Part shown: piece by piece, positions 1 to 10,600 of the stretch
How positions within the stretch are numbered: position 1 is the first letter of the stretch
Layout of the letters: each line of letters begins with the position of its first letter
From: Persicaria tinctoria
Lineage: Eukaryota > Streptophyta > Magnoliopsida > Caryophyllales > Polygonaceae
Length of the DNA: 64,000 nt
Direction of reading: 5' to 3'
Assembly: GCA_037127255.1 (NCBI GenBank)
Contig: JBANSL010000002.1
Coordinates: forward strand, 4,632,001-4,696,000
The notes under the pieces: generated by a model
The model's input: the letters and a program-made list of their open reading frames with translations, nothing else
What the model was told of the DNA's origin: nothing
Database searches by the model: none
Position numbers and translations under genes: made by a program

Positions 1-115
1 AAAAAACCATTTTTTCAAGGCTTAAACTTGGGCAAATTTTCGGCTATTTTCAAAGGGGTTAGTACACGAAAAAATATGAAAATCTCAAAAAATGAAAAAT
101 CCAAAATACTTTGCA
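1..115 (+). repeat. Partial monomer at left window edge (left-domain e tail)
   Basis: The window opens inside a monomer at its e tail, recognised by AAGGCTTAAACTTGGG and CTATTTTC, preceded by six T (the left-domain form with T at 259). It then runs through the invariant A-rich block to the monomer boundary at 116. The array therefore continues to the left of the window. Confidence 0.95.
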
Positions 116-498
116 CTAGGCAAGGTGGGATGCTGTTAAGGACATCCGTCCACAAAACTCCCGCCCGGAATGTCCAAATGGGCCCGGAATAAAGGTAATG
201 TCCCTCTGAACAGCCGTTGCGGACACATGCTCGGTATTTTTTGAATAACTTGAGATCCGTTGGTCCAATCGGGCCGTTTGATGACTCCTGGGAAAGCTAA
301 CTTCGATAACTACGACTTTACTAGGGAGGTTTTCAGAGAATTCCTCCTCTAAAAAGACAAAAAAACCATTTTTCCCAAGCTTAAATTTGGGCAAATTTTC
401 GGCTTTTTTCAAAGGGGTTAGTACACGAAAAAATATGAAAATCTCAAAAAATGAAAAATCCAAAATACTTTGCACTAGGCAAGGTGGGATGCTGTTAA

Positions 499-534
499 GG
501 ACATCCGTCCACAAAACTCCCGCCCGGGATGTCC
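499..534 (+). repeat. Conserved dyad GGACATCC / GGATGTCC in the monomer (representative copy)
   Basis: At monomer positions 25-32 the sequence GGACATCC is followed after 20 bases by its exact reverse complement GGATGTCC at 53-60. The spacer contains CCCG facing CGGG, so the element is a nested dyad. It is intact in B and C fronts. In A and A' fronts position 54 is A, which breaks one base pair of the outer arm. The element recurs in every monomer; this entry marks the reference copy. A protein-binding or structural role is inference only. Confidence 0.7.
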
Positions 535-732
535 AAATGGGCCCGGAATTAAGGTAATGTCCCTCTGAACACCCGTTGCGGACACATGCTCGGTATTTTT
601 TGAATAACTTGAGATCCGTTGGTCCAATCGGGCCGTTTGATGACTCCTGGGAAAGCTAACTTCGATAACTACGACTTTACTGGGGAGGTTTTCAGAGAAT
701 TCCTCCTCTAAAAAGACAAAAAAACCATTTTT

Positions 733-750
733 CCCAAGCTTAAATTTGGG
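733..750 (+). repeat. Short dyad CCCAA / TTGGG around the HindIII site (representative copy)
   Basis: In k tails, monomer positions 259-263 (CCCAA) are complementary to 272-276 (TTGGG). In e tails of the right domain the sequence has changed at 261, 263 and 271, yet a perfect 5-bp dyad remains one base over: CCAAG at 259-263 with CTTGG at 271-275. The pair 263/271 goes from A-T to G-C. Left-domain e tails have T at 259 and keep only the inner four pairs. The arms are short, so chance is a real possibility. Confidence 0.55.
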
Positions 751-786
751 CAAATTTTCGGCTTTTTTCAAAGGGGTTAGTACACG

Positions 787-824
787 AAAAAATATGAAAA
801 TCTCAAAAAATGAAAAATCCAAAA
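787..824 (+). other. Cluster of five A tracts, possible bent DNA (representative copy)
   Basis: Five runs of 4-6 A lie at monomer positions 313-318, 323-326, 331-336, 339-343 and 347-350. Their centres are separated by about 9, 9, 7.5 and 7.5 bases. This is close to, but shorter than, the helical repeat needed for strong intrinsic curvature. The block is nearly invariant across the array. A-tract clusters that favour curvature or nucleosome positioning are common in satellites. Whether this one bends DNA is inference. Confidence 0.5.
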
Positions 825-833
825 TACTTTGCA

Positions 834-1193
834 CTAGGCAAGGTGGGATGCTGTTAAGGACATCCGTCCACAAAACTCCCGCCCGGGATGTCCAAATGGG
901 CCCGGAATTAAGGTAATGTCACTCTGAACAGCCGTTGCGGACACATGCTCGGTATTTTTTGAATAACTTGAGATCCGTTGGTCCAATCGGGCCGTTTGAT
1001 GACTCCTGGGAAAGCTAACTTCGATAACTACGACTTTACTAGGGAGGTTTTCAGAGAATTCCTCCTCTAAAAAGACAAAAAAAACCATTTTTCCCAAGCT
1101 TAAATTTGGGCAAATTTTCGGCTTTTTTCAAAGGGGTTAGTACACGAAAAAATATGAAAATCTCAAAAAATGAAAAATCCAAAATACTTTGCA
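834..1193 (+). repeat. First 360-bp monomer (8-A tract)
   Basis: The A tract after AAGAC has eight A instead of seven, making the monomer 360 bp. The same +1 occurs in monomers at 834, 3348, 5503, 7299, 8377, 10891, 11610, 12329, 12689, 13767, 14127 and 15563, and nowhere to the right of 15922. Ten of these are B fronts in the third position or later after an A monomer; 12689 and 14127 directly follow another 8-A monomer, and 11610 alone has an A front. The restricted distribution marks a left-domain lineage rather than random slippage. Confidence 0.9.
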
Positions 1194-4066
1194 CTAGGCA
1201 AGGTGGGATGCTGTTAAGGACATCCGTCCACAAAACTCCCGTCCGGGATGTCCAAATGGGCCCGGAATTAAGGTAATGTCCCTCTGAACAGCCGTTGCGG
1301 ACACATGCTCGGTATTTTTTGAATAACTTGAGATCCGTTGGTCCAATCGGGCCGTTTGATGACTCCTGGGAAAGCTAACTTCGATAGCTACGACTTTACT
1401 ACGGAGGTTTTCAGAGAATTCCTCCTCTAAAAGAGCCAAAAAACCATTTTTTCAAGGCTTAAACTTGGGCAAATTTTCGGCTATTTTCAAAGGGGTTAGT
1501 ACACGAAAAAATATGAAAATCTCAAAAAATGAAAAATCCAAAATACTTTGCACTAGGCAAGGTGGGATGCTGTTAAGGACATCCGTCCACAAAACTCCCG
1601 CCCGGAATGTCCAAATGGGCCCGGAATAAAGGTAATGTCCCTCTGAACAGCCGTTGCGGACACATGCTCGGTATTTTTTGAATAACTTGAGATCCGTTGG
1701 TCCAATCGGGCCGTTTGATGACTCCTGGGAAAGCTAACTTCGATAACTACGACTTTACTAGGGAGGTTTTCAGAGAATTCCTCCTCTAAAAAGACAAAAA
1801 AACCATTTTTCCCAAGCTTAAATTTGGGCAAATTTTCGGCTTTTTTCAAAGGGGTTAGTACACGAAAAAATATGAAAATCTCAAAAAATGAAAAATCCAA
1901 AATACTTTGCACTAGGCAAGGTGGGATGCTGTTAAGGACATCCGTCCACAAAACTCCCGCCCGGGATGTCCAAATGGGCCCGGAATTAAGGTAATGTCCC
2001 TCTGAACACCCGTTGCGGACACATGCTCGGTATTTTTTGAATAACTTGAGATCCGTTGGTCCAATCGGGCCGTTTGATGACTCCTGGGAAAGCTAACTTC
2101 GATAACTACGACTTTACTAGGGAGGTTTTCAGAGAATTCCTCCTCTAAAAAGACAAAAAAACCATTTTTCCCAAGCTTAAATTTGGGCAAATTTTCGGCT
2201 TTTTTCAAAGGGGTTAGTACACGAAAAAATATGAAAATCTCAAAAAATGAAAAATCCAAAATACTTTGCACTAGGCAAGGTGGGATGCTGTTAAGGACAT
2301 CCGTCCACAAAACTCCCGTCCGGGATGTCCAAATGGGCCCGGAATTAAGGTAATGTCCCTCTGAACAGCCGTTGCGGACACATGCTCGGTATTTTTTGAA
2401 TAACTTGAGATCCATTGGTCCAATCGGGCCGTTTGATGACTCCTGGGAAAGCTAACTTCGATAGCTACGACTTTACTGGGGAGGTTTTCAGAGAATTCCT
2501 CCTCTAAAAGAGCCAAAAAACCATTTTTTCAAGGCTTAAACTTGGGCAAATTTTCGGCTATTTTCAAAGGGGTTAGTACACGAAAAAATATGAAAATCTC
2601 AAAAAATGAAAAATCCAAAATACTTTGCACTAGGCAAGGTGGGATGCTGTTAAGGACATCCGTCCACAAAACTCCCGCCCGGAATGTCCAAATGGGCCCG
2701 GAATAAAGGTAATGTCCCTCTGAACAGCCGTTGCGGACACATGCTCGGTATTTTTTGAATAACTTGAGATCCGTTGGTCCAATCGGGCCGTTTGATGACT
2801 CCTGGGAAAGCTAACTTCGATAACTACGACTTTACTAGGGAGGTTTTCAGAGAATTCCTCCTCTAAAAAGACAAAAAAACCATTTTTCCCAAGCTTAAAT
2901 TTGGGCAAATTTTCGGCTTTTTTCAAAGGGGTTAGTACACGAAAAAATATGAAAATCTCAAAAAATGAAAAATCCAAAATACTTTGCACTAGGCAAGGTG
3001 GGATGCTGTTAAGGACATCCGTCCACAAAACTCCCGCCCGGGATGTCCAAATGGGCCCGGAATTAAGGTAATGTCCCTCTGAACACCCGTTGCGGACACA
3101 TGCTCGGTATTTTTTGAATAACTTGAGATCCGTTGGTCCAATCGGGCCGTTTGATGACTCCTGGGAAAGCTAACTTCGATAACTACGACTTTACTAGGGA
3201 GGTTTTCAGAGAATTCCTCCTCTAAAAAGACAAAAAAACCATTTTTCCCAAGCTTAAATTTGGGCAAATTTTCGGCTTTTTTCAAAGGGGTTAGTACACG
3301 AAAAAATATGAAAATCTCAAAAAATGAAAAATCCAAAATACTTTGCACTAGGCAAGGTGGGATGCTGTTAAGGACATCCGTCCACAAAACTCCCGCCCGG
3401 GATGTCCAAATGGGCCCGGAATTAAGGTAATGTCACTCTGAACAGCCGTTGCGGACACATGCTCGGTATTTTTTGAATAACTTGAGATCCGTTGGTCCAA
3501 TCGGGCCGTTTGATGACTCCTGGGAAAGCTAACTTCGATAACTACGACTTTACTAGGGAGGTTTTCAGAGAATTCCTCCTCTAAAAAGACAAAAAAAACC
3601 ATTTTTCCCAAGCTTAAATTTGGGCAAATTTTCGGCTTTTTTCAAAGGGGTTAGTACACGAAAAAATATGAAAATCTCAAAAAATGAAAAATCCAAAATA
3701 CTTTGCACTAGGCAAGGTGGGATGCTGTTAAGGACATCCGTCCACAAAACTCCCGTCCGGGATGTCCAAATGGGCCCGGAATTAAGGTAATGTCCCTCTG
3801 AACAGCCGTTGCGGACACATGCTCGGTATTTTTTGAATAACTTGAGATCCGTTGGTCCAATCGGGCCGTTTGATGACTCCTGGGAAAGCTAACTTCGATA
3901 GCTACGACTTTACTACGGAGGTTTTCAGAGAATTCCTCCTCTAAAAGAGCCAAAAAACCATTTTTTCAAGGCTTAAACTTGGGCAAATTTTCGGCTATTT
4001 TCAAAGGGGTTAGTACACGAAAAAATATGAAAATCTCAAAAAATGAAAAATCCAAAATACTTTGCA

Positions 4067-7000
4067 CTAGGCAAGGTGGGATGCTGTTAAGGACATCCGT
4101 CCACAAAACTCCCGCCCGGAATGTCCAAATGGGCCCGGAATAAAGGTAATGTCCCTCTGAACAGCCGTTGCGGACACATGCTCGGTATTTTTTGAATAAC
4201 TTGAGATCCGTTGGTCCAATCGGGCCGTTTGATGACTCCTGGGAAAGCTAACTTCGATAACTACGACTTTACTAGGGAGGTTTTCAGAGAATTCCTCCTC
4301 TAAAAAGACAAAAAAACCATTTTTCCCAAGCTTAAATTTGGGCAAATTTTCGGCTTTTTTCAAAGGGGTTAGTACACGAAAAAATATGAAAATCTCAAAA
4401 AATGAAAAATCCAAAATACTTTGCACTAGGCAAGGTGGGATGCTGTTAAGGACATCCGTCCACAAAACTCCCGCCCGGGATGTCCAAATGGGCCCGGAAT
4501 TAAGGTAATGTCCCTCTGAACAGCCGTTGCGGACACATGCTCGGTATTTTTTGAATAACTTGAGATCCGTTGGTCCAATCGGGCCGTTTGATGACTCCTG
4601 GGAAAGCTAACTTCGATAGCTACGACTTTACTACGGAGGTTTTCAGAGAATTCCTCCTCTAAAAGAGCCAAAAAACCATTTTTTCAAGGCTTAAACTTGG
4701 GCAAATTTTCGGCTATTTTCAAAGGGGTTAGTACACGAAAAAATATGAAAATCTCAAAAAATGAAAAATCCAAAATACTTTGCACTAGGCAAGGTGGGAT
4801 GCTGTTAAGGACATCCGTCCACAAAACTCCCGCCCGGAATGTCCAAATGGGCCCGGAATAAAGGTAATGTCCCTCTGAACAGCCGTTGCGGACACATGCT
4901 CGGTATTTTTTGAATAACTTGAGATCCGTTGGTCCAATCGGGCCGTTTGATGACTCCTGGGAAAGCTAACTTCGATAACTACGACTTTACTAGGGAGGTT
5001 TTCAGAGAATTCCTCCTCTAAAAAGACAAAAAAACCATTTTTCCCAAGCTTAAATTTGGGCAAATTTTCGGCTTTTTTCAAAGGGGTTAGTACACGAAAA
5101 AATATGAAAATCTCAAAAAATGAAAAATCCAAAATACTTTGCACTAGGCAAGGTGGGATGCTGTTAAGGACATCCGTCCACAAAACTCCCGCCCGGGATG
5201 TCCAAATGGGCCCGGAATTAAGGTAATGTCCCTCTGAACACCCGTTGCGGACACATGCTCGGTATTTTTTGAATAACTTGAGATCCGTTGGTCCAATCGG
5301 GCCGTTTGATGACTCCTGGGAAAGCTAACTTCGATAACTACGACTTTACTGGGGAGGTTTTCAGAGAATTCCTCCTCTAAAAAGACAAAAAAACCATTTT
5401 TCCCAAGCTTAAATTTGGGCAAATTTTCGGCTTTTTTCAAAGGGGTTAGTACACGAAAAAATATGAAAATCTCAAAAAATGAAAAATCCAAAATACTTTG
5501 CACTAGGCAAGGTGGGATGCTGTTAAGGACATCCGTCCACAAAACTCCCGCCCGGGATGTCCAAATGGGCCCGGAATTAAGGTAATGTCACTCTGAACAG
5601 CCGTTGCGGACACATGCTCGGTATTTTTTGAATAACTTGAGATCCGTTGGTCCAATCGGGCCGTTTGATGACTCCTGGGAAAGCTAACTTCGATAACTAC
5701 GACTTTACTAGGGAGGTTTTCAGAGAATTCCTCCTCTAAAAAGACAAAAAAAACCATTTTTCCCAAGCTTAAATTTGGGCAAATTTTCGGCTTTTTTCAA
5801 AGGGGTTAGTACACGAAAAAATATGAAAATCTCAAAAAATGAAAAATCCAAAATACTTTGCACTAGGCAAGGTGGGATGCTGTTAAGGACATCCGTCCAC
5901 AAAACTCCCGCCCGGAATGTCCAAATGGGCCCGGAATAAAGGTAATGTCCCTCTGAACAGCCGTTGCGGACACATGCTCGGTATTTTTTGAATAACTTGA
6001 GATCCGTTGGTCCAATCGGGCCGTTTGATGACTCCTGGGAAAGCTAACTTCGATAACTACGACTTTACTAGGGAGGTTTTCAGAGAATTCCTCCTCTAAA
6101 AAGACAAAAAAACCATTTTTCCCAAGCTTAAATTTGGGCAAATTTTCGGCTTTTTTCAAAGGGGTTAGTACACGAAAAAATATGAAAATCTCAAAAAATG
6201 AAAAATCCAAAATACTTTGCACTAGGCAAGGTGGGATGCTGTTAAGGACATCCGTCCACAAAACTCCCGCCCGGGATGTCCAAATGGGCCCGGAATTAAG
6301 GTAATGTCCCTCTGAACACCCGTTGCGGACACATGCTCGGTATTTTTTGAATAACTTGAGATCCGTTGGTCCAATCGGGCCGTTTGATGACTCCTGGGAA
6401 AGCTAACTTCGATAGCTACGACTTTACTGGGGAGGTTTTCAGAGAATTCCTCCTCTAAAAGAGCCAAAAAACCATTTTTTCAAGGCTTAAACTTGGGCAA
6501 ATTTTCGGCTATTTTCAAAGGGGTTAGTACACGAAAAAATATGAAAATCTCAAAAAATGAAAAATCCAAAATACTTTGCACTAGGCAAGGTGGGATGCTG
6601 TTAAGGACATCCGTCCACAAAACTCCCGCCCGGAATGTCCAAATGGGCCCGGAATAAAGGTAATGTCCCTCTGAACAGCCGTTGCGGACACATGCTCGGT
6701 ATTTTTTGAATAACTTGAGATCCGTTGGTCCAATCGGGCCGTTTGATGACTCCTGGGAAAGCTAACTTCGATAACTACGACTTTACTAGGGAGGTTTTCA
6801 GAGAATTCCTCCTCTAAAAAGACAAAAAAACCATTTTTCCCAAGCTTAAATTTGGGCAAATTTTCGGCTTTTTTCAAAGGGGTTAGTACACGAAAAAATA
6901 TGAAAATCTCAAAAAATGAAAAATCCAAAATACTTTGCACTAGGCAAGGTGGGATGCTGTTAAGGACATCCGTCCACAAAACTCCCGCCCGGGATGTCCA

Positions 7001-7658
7001 AATGGGCCCGGAATTAAGGTAATGTCCCTCTGAACACCCGTTGCGGACACATGCTCGGTATTTTTTGAATAACTTGAGATCCGTTGGTCCAATCGGGCCG
7101 TTTGATGACTCCTGGGAAAGCTAACTTCGATAACTACGACTTTACTGGGGAGGTTTTCAGAGAATTCCTCCTCTAAAAAGACAAAAAAACCATTTTTCCC
7201 AAGCTTAAATTTGGGCAAATTTTCGGCTTTTTTCAAAGGGGTTAGTACACGAAAAAATATGAAAATCTCAAAAAATGAAAAATCCAAAATACTTTGCACT
7301 AGGCAAGGTGGGATGCTGTTAAGGACATCCGTCCACAAAACTCCCGCCCGGGATGTCCAAATGGGCCCGGAATTAAGGTAATGTCACTCTGAACAGCCGT
7401 TGCGGACACATGCTCGGTATTTTTTGAATAACTTGAGATCCGTTGGTCCAATCGGGCCGTTTGATGACTCCTGGGAAAGCTAACTTCGATAACTACGACT
7501 TTACTAGGGAGGTTTTCAGAGAATTCCTCCTCTAAAAAGACAAAAAAAACCATTTTTCCCAAGCTTAAATTTGGGCAAATTTTCGGCTTTTTTCAAAGGG
7601 GTTAGTACACGAAAAAATATGAAAATCTCAAAAAATGAAAAATCCAAAATACTTTGCA
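4067..7658 (+). repeat. Two 5-mer HOR copies (1796 bp each), left domain
   Basis: Copy 1 (4067-5862) is Ak 4067, Be 4426, Ak 4785, Bk 5144, B-8A 5503. Copy 2 (5863-7658) is Ak 5863, Be 6222, Ak 6581, Bk 6940, B-8A 7299. The period is exactly 1796 bp because each copy has one 360-bp monomer. The copies differ at the Be monomer: 4426 has G at 98 and C at 209, while 6222 has C at 98 and G at 208. The B front joined to an e tail is itself a recombinant class compared with the C-front e-tail monomers of the flanking blocks. Confidence 0.88.
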
Positions 7659-10600
7659 CTAGGCAAGGTGGGATGCTGTTAAGGACATCCGTCCACAAAA
7701 CTCCCGCCCGGAATGTCCAAATGGGCCCGGAATAAAGGTAATGTCCCTCTGAACAGCCGTTGCGGACACATGCTCGGTATTTTTTGAATAACTTGAGATC
7801 CGTTGGTCCAATCGGGCCGTTTGATGACTCCTGGGAAAGCTAACTTCGATAACTACGACTTTACTAGGGAGGTTTTCAGAGAATTCCTCCTCTAAAAAGA
7901 CAAAAAAACCATTTTTCCCAAGCTTAAATTTGGGCAAATTTTCGGCTTTTTTCAAAGGGGTTAGTACACGAAAAAATATGAAAATCTCAAAAAATGAAAA
8001 ATCCAAAATACTTTGCACTAGGCAAGGTGGGATGCTGTTAAGGACATCCGTCCACAAAACTCCCGCCCGGGATGGCCAAATGGGCCCGGAATTAAGGTAA
8101 TGTCCCTCTGAACACCCGTTGCGGACACATGCTCGGTATTTTTTGAATAACTTGAGATCCGTTGGTCCAATCGGGCCGTTTGATGACTCCTGGGAAAGCT
8201 AACTTCGATAACTACGACTTTACTGGGGAGGTTTTCAGAGAATTCCTCCTCTAAAAAGACAAAAAAACCATTTTTCCCAAGCTTAAATTTGGGCAAATTT
8301 TCGGCTTTTTTCAAAGGGGTTAGTACACGAAAAAATATGAAAATCTCAAAAAATGAAAAATCCAAAATACTTTGCACTAGGCAAGGTGGGATGCTGTTAA
8401 GGACATCCGTCCACAAAACTCCCGCCCGGGATGTCCAAATGGGCCCGGAATTAAGGTAATGTCACTCTGAACAGCCGTTGCGGACACATGCTCGGTATTT
8501 TTTGAATAACTTGAGATCCGTTGGTCCAATCGGGCCGTTTGATGACTCCTGGGAAAGCTAACTTCGATAACTACGACTTTACTAGGGAGGTTTTCAGAGA
8601 ATTCCTCCTCTAAAAAGACAAAAAAAACCATTTTTCCCAAGCTTAAATTTGGGCAAATTTTCGGCTTTTTTCAAAGGGGTTAGTACACGAAAAAATATGA
8701 AAATCTCAAAAAATGAAAAATCCAAAATACTTTGCACTAGGCAAGGTGGGATGCTGTTAAGGACATCCGTCCACAAAACTCCCGTCCGGGATGTCCAAAT
8801 GGGCCCGGAATTAAGGTAATGTCCCTCTGAACAGCCGTTGCGGACACATGCTCGGTATTTTTTGAATAACTTGAGATCCGTTGGTCCAATCGGGCCGTTT
8901 GATGACTCCTGGGAAAGCTAACTTCGATAGCTACGACTTTACTACGGAGGTTTTCAGAGAATTCCTCCTCTAAAAGAGCCAAAAAACCATTTTTTCAAGG
9001 CTTAAACTTGGGCAAATTTTCGGCTATTTTCAAAGGGGTTAGTACACGAAAAAATATGAAAATCTCAAAAAATGAAAAATCCAAAATACTTTGCACTAGG
9101 CAAGGTGGGATGCTGTTAAGGACATCCGTCCACAAAACTCCCGCCCGGAATGTCCAAATGGGCCCGGAATAAAGGTAATGTCCCTCTGAACAGCCGTTGC
9201 GGACACATGCTCGGTATTTTTTGAATAACTTGAGATCCGTTGGTCCAATCGGGCCGTTTGATGACTCCTGGGAAAGCTAACTTCGATAACTACGACTTTA
9301 CTAGGGAGGTTTTCAGAGAATTCCTCCTCTAAAAAGACAAAAAAACCATTTTTCCCAAGCTTAAATTTGGGCAAATTTTCGGCTTTTTTCAAAGGGGTTA
9401 GTACACGAAAAAATATGAAAATCTCAAAAAATGAAAAATCCAAAATACTTTGCACTAGGCAAGGTGGGATGCTGTTAAGGACATCCGTCCACAAAACTCC
9501 CGCCCGGGATGTCCAAATGGGCCCGGAATTAAGGTAATGTCCCTCTGAACACCCGTTGCGGACACATGCTCGGTATTTTTTGAATAACTTGAGATCCGTT
9601 GGTCCAATCGGGCCGTTTGATGACTCCTGGGAAAGCTAACTTCGATAACTACGACTTTACTAGGGAGGTTTTCAGAGAATTCCTCCTCTAAAAAGACAAA
9701 AAAACCATTTTTCCCAAGCTTAAATTTGGGCAAATTTTCGGCTTTTTTCAAAGGGGTTAGTACACGAAAAAATATGAAAATCTCAAAAAATGAAAAATCC
9801 AAAATACTTTGCACTAGGCAAGGTGGGATGCTGTTAAGGACATCCGTCCACAAAACTCCCGTCCGGGATGTCCAAATGGGCCCGGAATTAAGGTAATGTC
9901 CCTCTGAACAGCCGTTGCGGACACATGCTCGGTATTTTTTGAATAACTTGAGATCCGTTGGTCCAATCGGGCCGTTTGATGACTCCTGGGAAAGCTAACT
10001 TCGATAGCTACGACTTTACTGGGGAGGTTTTCAGAGAATTCCTCCTCTAAAAGAGCCAAAAAACCATTTTTTCAAGGCTTAAACTTGGGCAAATTTTCGG
10101 CTATTTTCAAAGGGGTTAGTACACGAAAAAATATGAAAATCTCAAAAAATGAAAAATCCAAAATACTTTGCACTAGGCAAGGTGGGATGCTGTTAAGGAC
10201 ATCCGTCCACAAAACTCCCGCCCGGAATGTCCAAATGGGCCCGGAATAAAGGTAATGTCCCTCTGAACAGCCGTTGCGGACACATGCTCGGTATTTTTTG
10301 AATAACTTGAGATCCGTTGGTCCAATCGGGCCGTTTGATGACTCCTGGGAAAGCTAACTTCGATAACTACGACTTTACTAGGGAGGTTTTCAGAGAATTC
10401 CTCCTCTAAAAAGACAAAAAAACCATTTTTCCCAAGCTTAAATTTGGGCAAATTTTCGGCTTTTTTCAAAGGGGTTAGTACACGAAAAAATATGAAAATC
10501 TCAAAAAATGAAAAATCCAAAATACTTTGCACTAGGCAAGGTGGGATGCTGTTAAGGACATCCGTCCACAAAACTCCCGCCCGGGATGTCCAAATGGGCC

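Larger units (their letters stand above)
475..833 (+). repeat. Reference satellite monomer (B front, k tail) and map of variable sites
   Basis: This 359-bp copy serves as the coordinate frame; position 1 is base 475. Variable sites seen in more than one monomer are 16 (T/C), 38 (C/G), 49 (C/T), 54 (G/A), 76 (T/A), 88 (C/A), 91 (C/T), 98 (C/G), 148 (G/A), 194 (A/G), 208 (A/G), 209 (G/C), a linked set 240, 241, 242, 244, 261, 263, 271 and 290 separating k from e tails, 259 (C/T), 264 (G/T), 295 (C/A), and the A tract at 244-250 (7 or 8). About 100 bases from 296 through the join to 48 are nearly invariant. The second long quiet stretch is 99-193. Every monomer carries ApaI (GGGCCC) and EcoRI (GAATTC) sites. 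Only B fronts carry SmaI (CCCGGG, 49-54). Most k tails carry HindIII (AAGCTT), which e tails lack. This particular copy has C at 98 and G at 208. Confidence 0.95.
116..4066 (+). repeat. Eleven-monomer HOR block, copy 1
   Basis: The monomers are Ak 116, Bk 475, B-8A 834, Ce 1194, Ak 1553, Bk 1912, Ce 2271, Ak 2630, Bk 2989, B-8A 3348 and Ce 3708. The plan is therefore 4+3+4, with each subunit opened by an A front and closed by an e tail. The B-8A monomers carry A at site 88 and an 8-A tract, and are 360 bp long. Ce 2271 has a private A at 2414 and G at site 208; the other two Ce monomers have C at 209. The same eleven types recur in the same order at 7659-11609, offset by 7543 bp. Confidence 0.9.

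Noticed and set aside
550..555. AATAAA polyadenylation-like hexamer in A fronts
   Set aside because: It arises from A at site 76 within the satellite, in A fronts only. There is no gene upstream to process. The reference B copy does not have it. It is most simply a chance hexamer.
475..833. Monomer as an old dimer of about 180 bp
   Set aside because: The two halves do not align by eye: the first is GC-rich and the second A-rich, with no shared motif in register. A sensitive alignment could still find remnants.
1912..2415. Longer minus-strand open frame of 167 codons
   Set aside because: It is extended only by the private A at 2414, which creates an upstream ATG on the minus strand. The rest is the usual repeat frame.
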